NCBI GenBank assembly: GCA_963693085.1
Contig: OY856410.1
Span: forward strand, 882,867,335 to 882,931,334
Source of the DNA: Alisma plantago-aquatica
Taxonomy: Eukaryota > Streptophyta > Magnoliopsida > Alismatales > Alismataceae
DNA: 64,000 bases
Reading direction: 5' to 3'
The notes beneath the pieces are model-generated. The model was not told the DNA's origin. It searched no databases and saw nothing but the letters and a program-made list of their open reading frames with translations. Below, piece after piece: positions 61,826 to 64,000 of this stretch. Positions within the stretch are counted from its first letter, which is position 1. Each line of letters begins with the position of its first letter. A program made the position numbers and the translations under genes.

Positions 61826-62725
61826 TGTTACACAACCTCTTCTTCTATAGCTTCCATGGAGGAAGGAGCCTTCTACTCTTCTATCCTAGCATAGGACCCT
61901 TTCCAAGGGTCGTTTCAACTGGCAAGATTCAAGGAACAACCTACTAAAGAATCATAGTTGTGATTGTTGGAGTATGTCAGACAAGAATCAATGATCTATC
62001 CATGGTTTTAATCGTTAGAAATTTTGTTCATTACAAACTTGGAATGAATCAATTTAGGAAGAAATTATCTTGGATGTCCCACACTGATATTTTTGGTTAT
62101 CATCTATGTAGGGGTAGGTTTGTCTTTTATAATATTTTTTTATAAAAGATGTGTGAGGTTTTGGGTTGCTACTTGTCTAATGTGTCATGTCACACGATAT
62201 AATTAAATGCATGAATGTGGGGAAGGTTGGTGTTCTCCTATTTCTTTCAAATAATGTAATTGAACTTAACTTGTAAAAATTATATCAAATTGTAAGTTAA
62301 CATATATATATTATATGTTTTTCAATTGGAAAGTTATACTCTACATATGGATGTAAGTTCCATGACTTAATTGATTATACATATAAATTTTTATTTATAG
62401 AGTTTACACATTTAATGTGAATTTGATCCTAAATCTAAACAAATGTTCAATATGTTAATCAATATGTTGTTGTGGAACTAGAGTTTGACCATGGATGTTT
62501 TGACGATGATAAATGAGGCATGTTTCATTCCTGTTATTCTTATTAGGAAACTACCTACCTTTCTCGCTCTTGATCTATTCCATGAATATAATCCTAATTT
62601 TACTTAACCAGACATATCTTTGTAATAATTCTCTTTTATTTCGTGTGATCTTTTTGAGTGATCTCCCATTATGGGACATGTCCCCTCACATGATTCCTAA
62701 AAGTGTGGAATCATTACATTATCTG
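61826..62725. repeat. Dispersed repeat, copy C
   Basis: Collinear with copy A from about 7015 to 7866 (for example gttattcttattgggaaacta versus gttattcttattaggaaacta), ending at gtggaatcattacattatctg where a gypsy LTR begins. Confidence 0.62.
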
Positions 62726-64000
62726 TGTGACGACCCGATAACAAATGAAGCTATCACCAGCAATAATTGCAAAATAACCATAAGCATCGGAATTAACAAA
62801 AATCACTAAGAATTAAAACCATTTTACACATAGATCCTCATCCAGGAAACTCTTGCAAAAAGAACCAAAACTTTATATACTTGTGGTTCACATCATACAT
62901 ACATTGTATCGTCTCATCTCGAGGATAACAAGTACCTGTTGCTTTACTCGGATATATACAATAGCAAAATAAAACCTCGAGGTAATCAAACCAAAATCTC
63001 AAGTCATTTGTAAAAAAACAACTAAGAACTATCTCCCAAAGGCCTGAGAGTACAGAGACGACACATAGGACTTCTATCTACAAGATACGACAGATAGTAC
63101 ACTCATCCTGAGCTACTACTGTTGTCCTTGCTGATGTGGTCCTTCCTCTGCAATCCAGTTTCTATTTCCTCATCTGCGTCCACCTAAAAATTGTGGATCC
63201 CACGGGGTGAGACAATTGTCCCAGTGAGAGATATAACTCTCTGCCAACAATATTATTATCATGGATAAACAATATTTACATTAGTAAGTAGGATTAATCA
63301 TTGTTATAAGCAGAACTTAGTAATATCTTCTCTTAAAGTAATGTAGCTATCTATGATAGAGCAATAAATCATATATTCACTTTACAAGGAATATAAAGAA
63401 ACATGTATAACATCTATCCAATTAAGATGTATAAAAGAAGTGTTCATCAACCAATGTATTTTGTATTCGATCCTTAAGAAAATATGCTATACAGTCGATT
63501 ACATATTTATAATCACACTTATGCCCTGAGGAGATGAAGTATATTGCTCATGCTCCAACCGACTACGACTACATTAAGCATCGGTATCATATAAGGTCAA
63601 TGGCAAAGTCGGTTGTCAAGACCTCACCTGTCTCGGTCAGTACGAGACAACTTAGCAGGACATCTTGTGTCATCTACAAATAGCATTCCGGGGTATAGCG
63701 GCGTCTTCGCTATAGAGTTACAGCTGCAGCATGTACTCTTTTCAGGAGAATACCACGTAGCTTTCTCGGATTTATTGAGTTATGGTACATAACCATACTC
63801 TGAGTCACAGGCCAGTTCACCGTACTCATTACTGAGTTTACGACCGCAGTCGCACTCGAGCCAGGATATGGCATATAGACAATCCCCAAGATCGTGGACG
63901 TAAGGGGATCGATCAACATAAGGTCATCCAAGCTCACTCCCCCACATATTCAAAAATATACGCTCCAGGTAATCTCGTGGGAAAAACCCATTTCACCATT
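62726..64000 (-). repeat. Gypsy-type LTR, runs off the window
   Basis: Starts tgtgacgacccgataac. It shares block order with LTR A at 33024 (cacctaaaa-ttgtggatcccacggggtgag; gagatataactctctgccaac). The minus orientation is inferred from LTR A. It is inserted in repeat copy C. Only the first 1275 bp are in view. Confidence 0.62.

Overview
The window looks like plant nuclear DNA from a repeat-dense, probably heterochromatic region. Every coding trace I can identify belongs to a transposable element (Ty1/copia, Ty3/gypsy, a plant L1-type LINE), and the elements use plant-style initiator-Met tRNA primer sites (TGGTATCAAAGCCAC). 5S-bearing LTRs of Cassandra type and hAT- and Tourist-like non-autonomous elements are also present. 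I found no host gene, tRNA gene or intact transposon ORF I would defend. An angiosperm is likely; I cannot decide monocot or eudicot.

Layout. 1-8918: decayed gypsy material (RNase H and integrase remnants at about 1184-2225), LTR-like pieces, then a chain of two 5S-carrying LTRs (5897-6731) next to a dispersed repeat. 8919-10383: a solo copia LTR with an array of hairpins in front of its TATA box. 11324-17667: a Tourist/PIF-like element with TTA target duplication that has been split by a decayed LINE (about 11560-17288). 17668-27513: AT-rich non-coding DNA with a degenerate 20-bp minisatellite (19910-20125).

27514-45652: copia-1, on the minus strand, with ~1.92-kb LTRs. Its gag gene is split by 8.9 kb of gypsy LTR DNA (33024-41927), which itself contains a 528-bp hAT-like element (34135-34662). 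45653-47113: spacer. 47114-57994: copia-2, same family, plus strand, whose 5' LTR holds a second solo LTR (48594-50046) with a perfect 5-bp duplication. 57995-64000: unassigned sequence, a second hAT-like element (59188-60234), another copy of the dispersed repeat, and a gypsy LTR that runs off the window end.

The nesting is internally consistent. With insertions removed, the copia-2 LTRs measure 2037 and 2036 bp, copia-1 is about 9.2 kb and copia-2 about 9.4 kb. Copia-1 and copia-2 lie head to head, so about 2 kb of LTR forms an inverted repeat around a 1.46-kb spacer. The most unusual sequence-level signal is a recurrent array of short hairpins built on a CGGTCGAG / ACCGATCGGTT theme. It occurs upstream of the LTR TATA boxes in two kinds of copia LTR, and hairpins of the same theme occur in the copia leader between primer site and gag. 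All boundaries come from reading by eye; no alignment was run.
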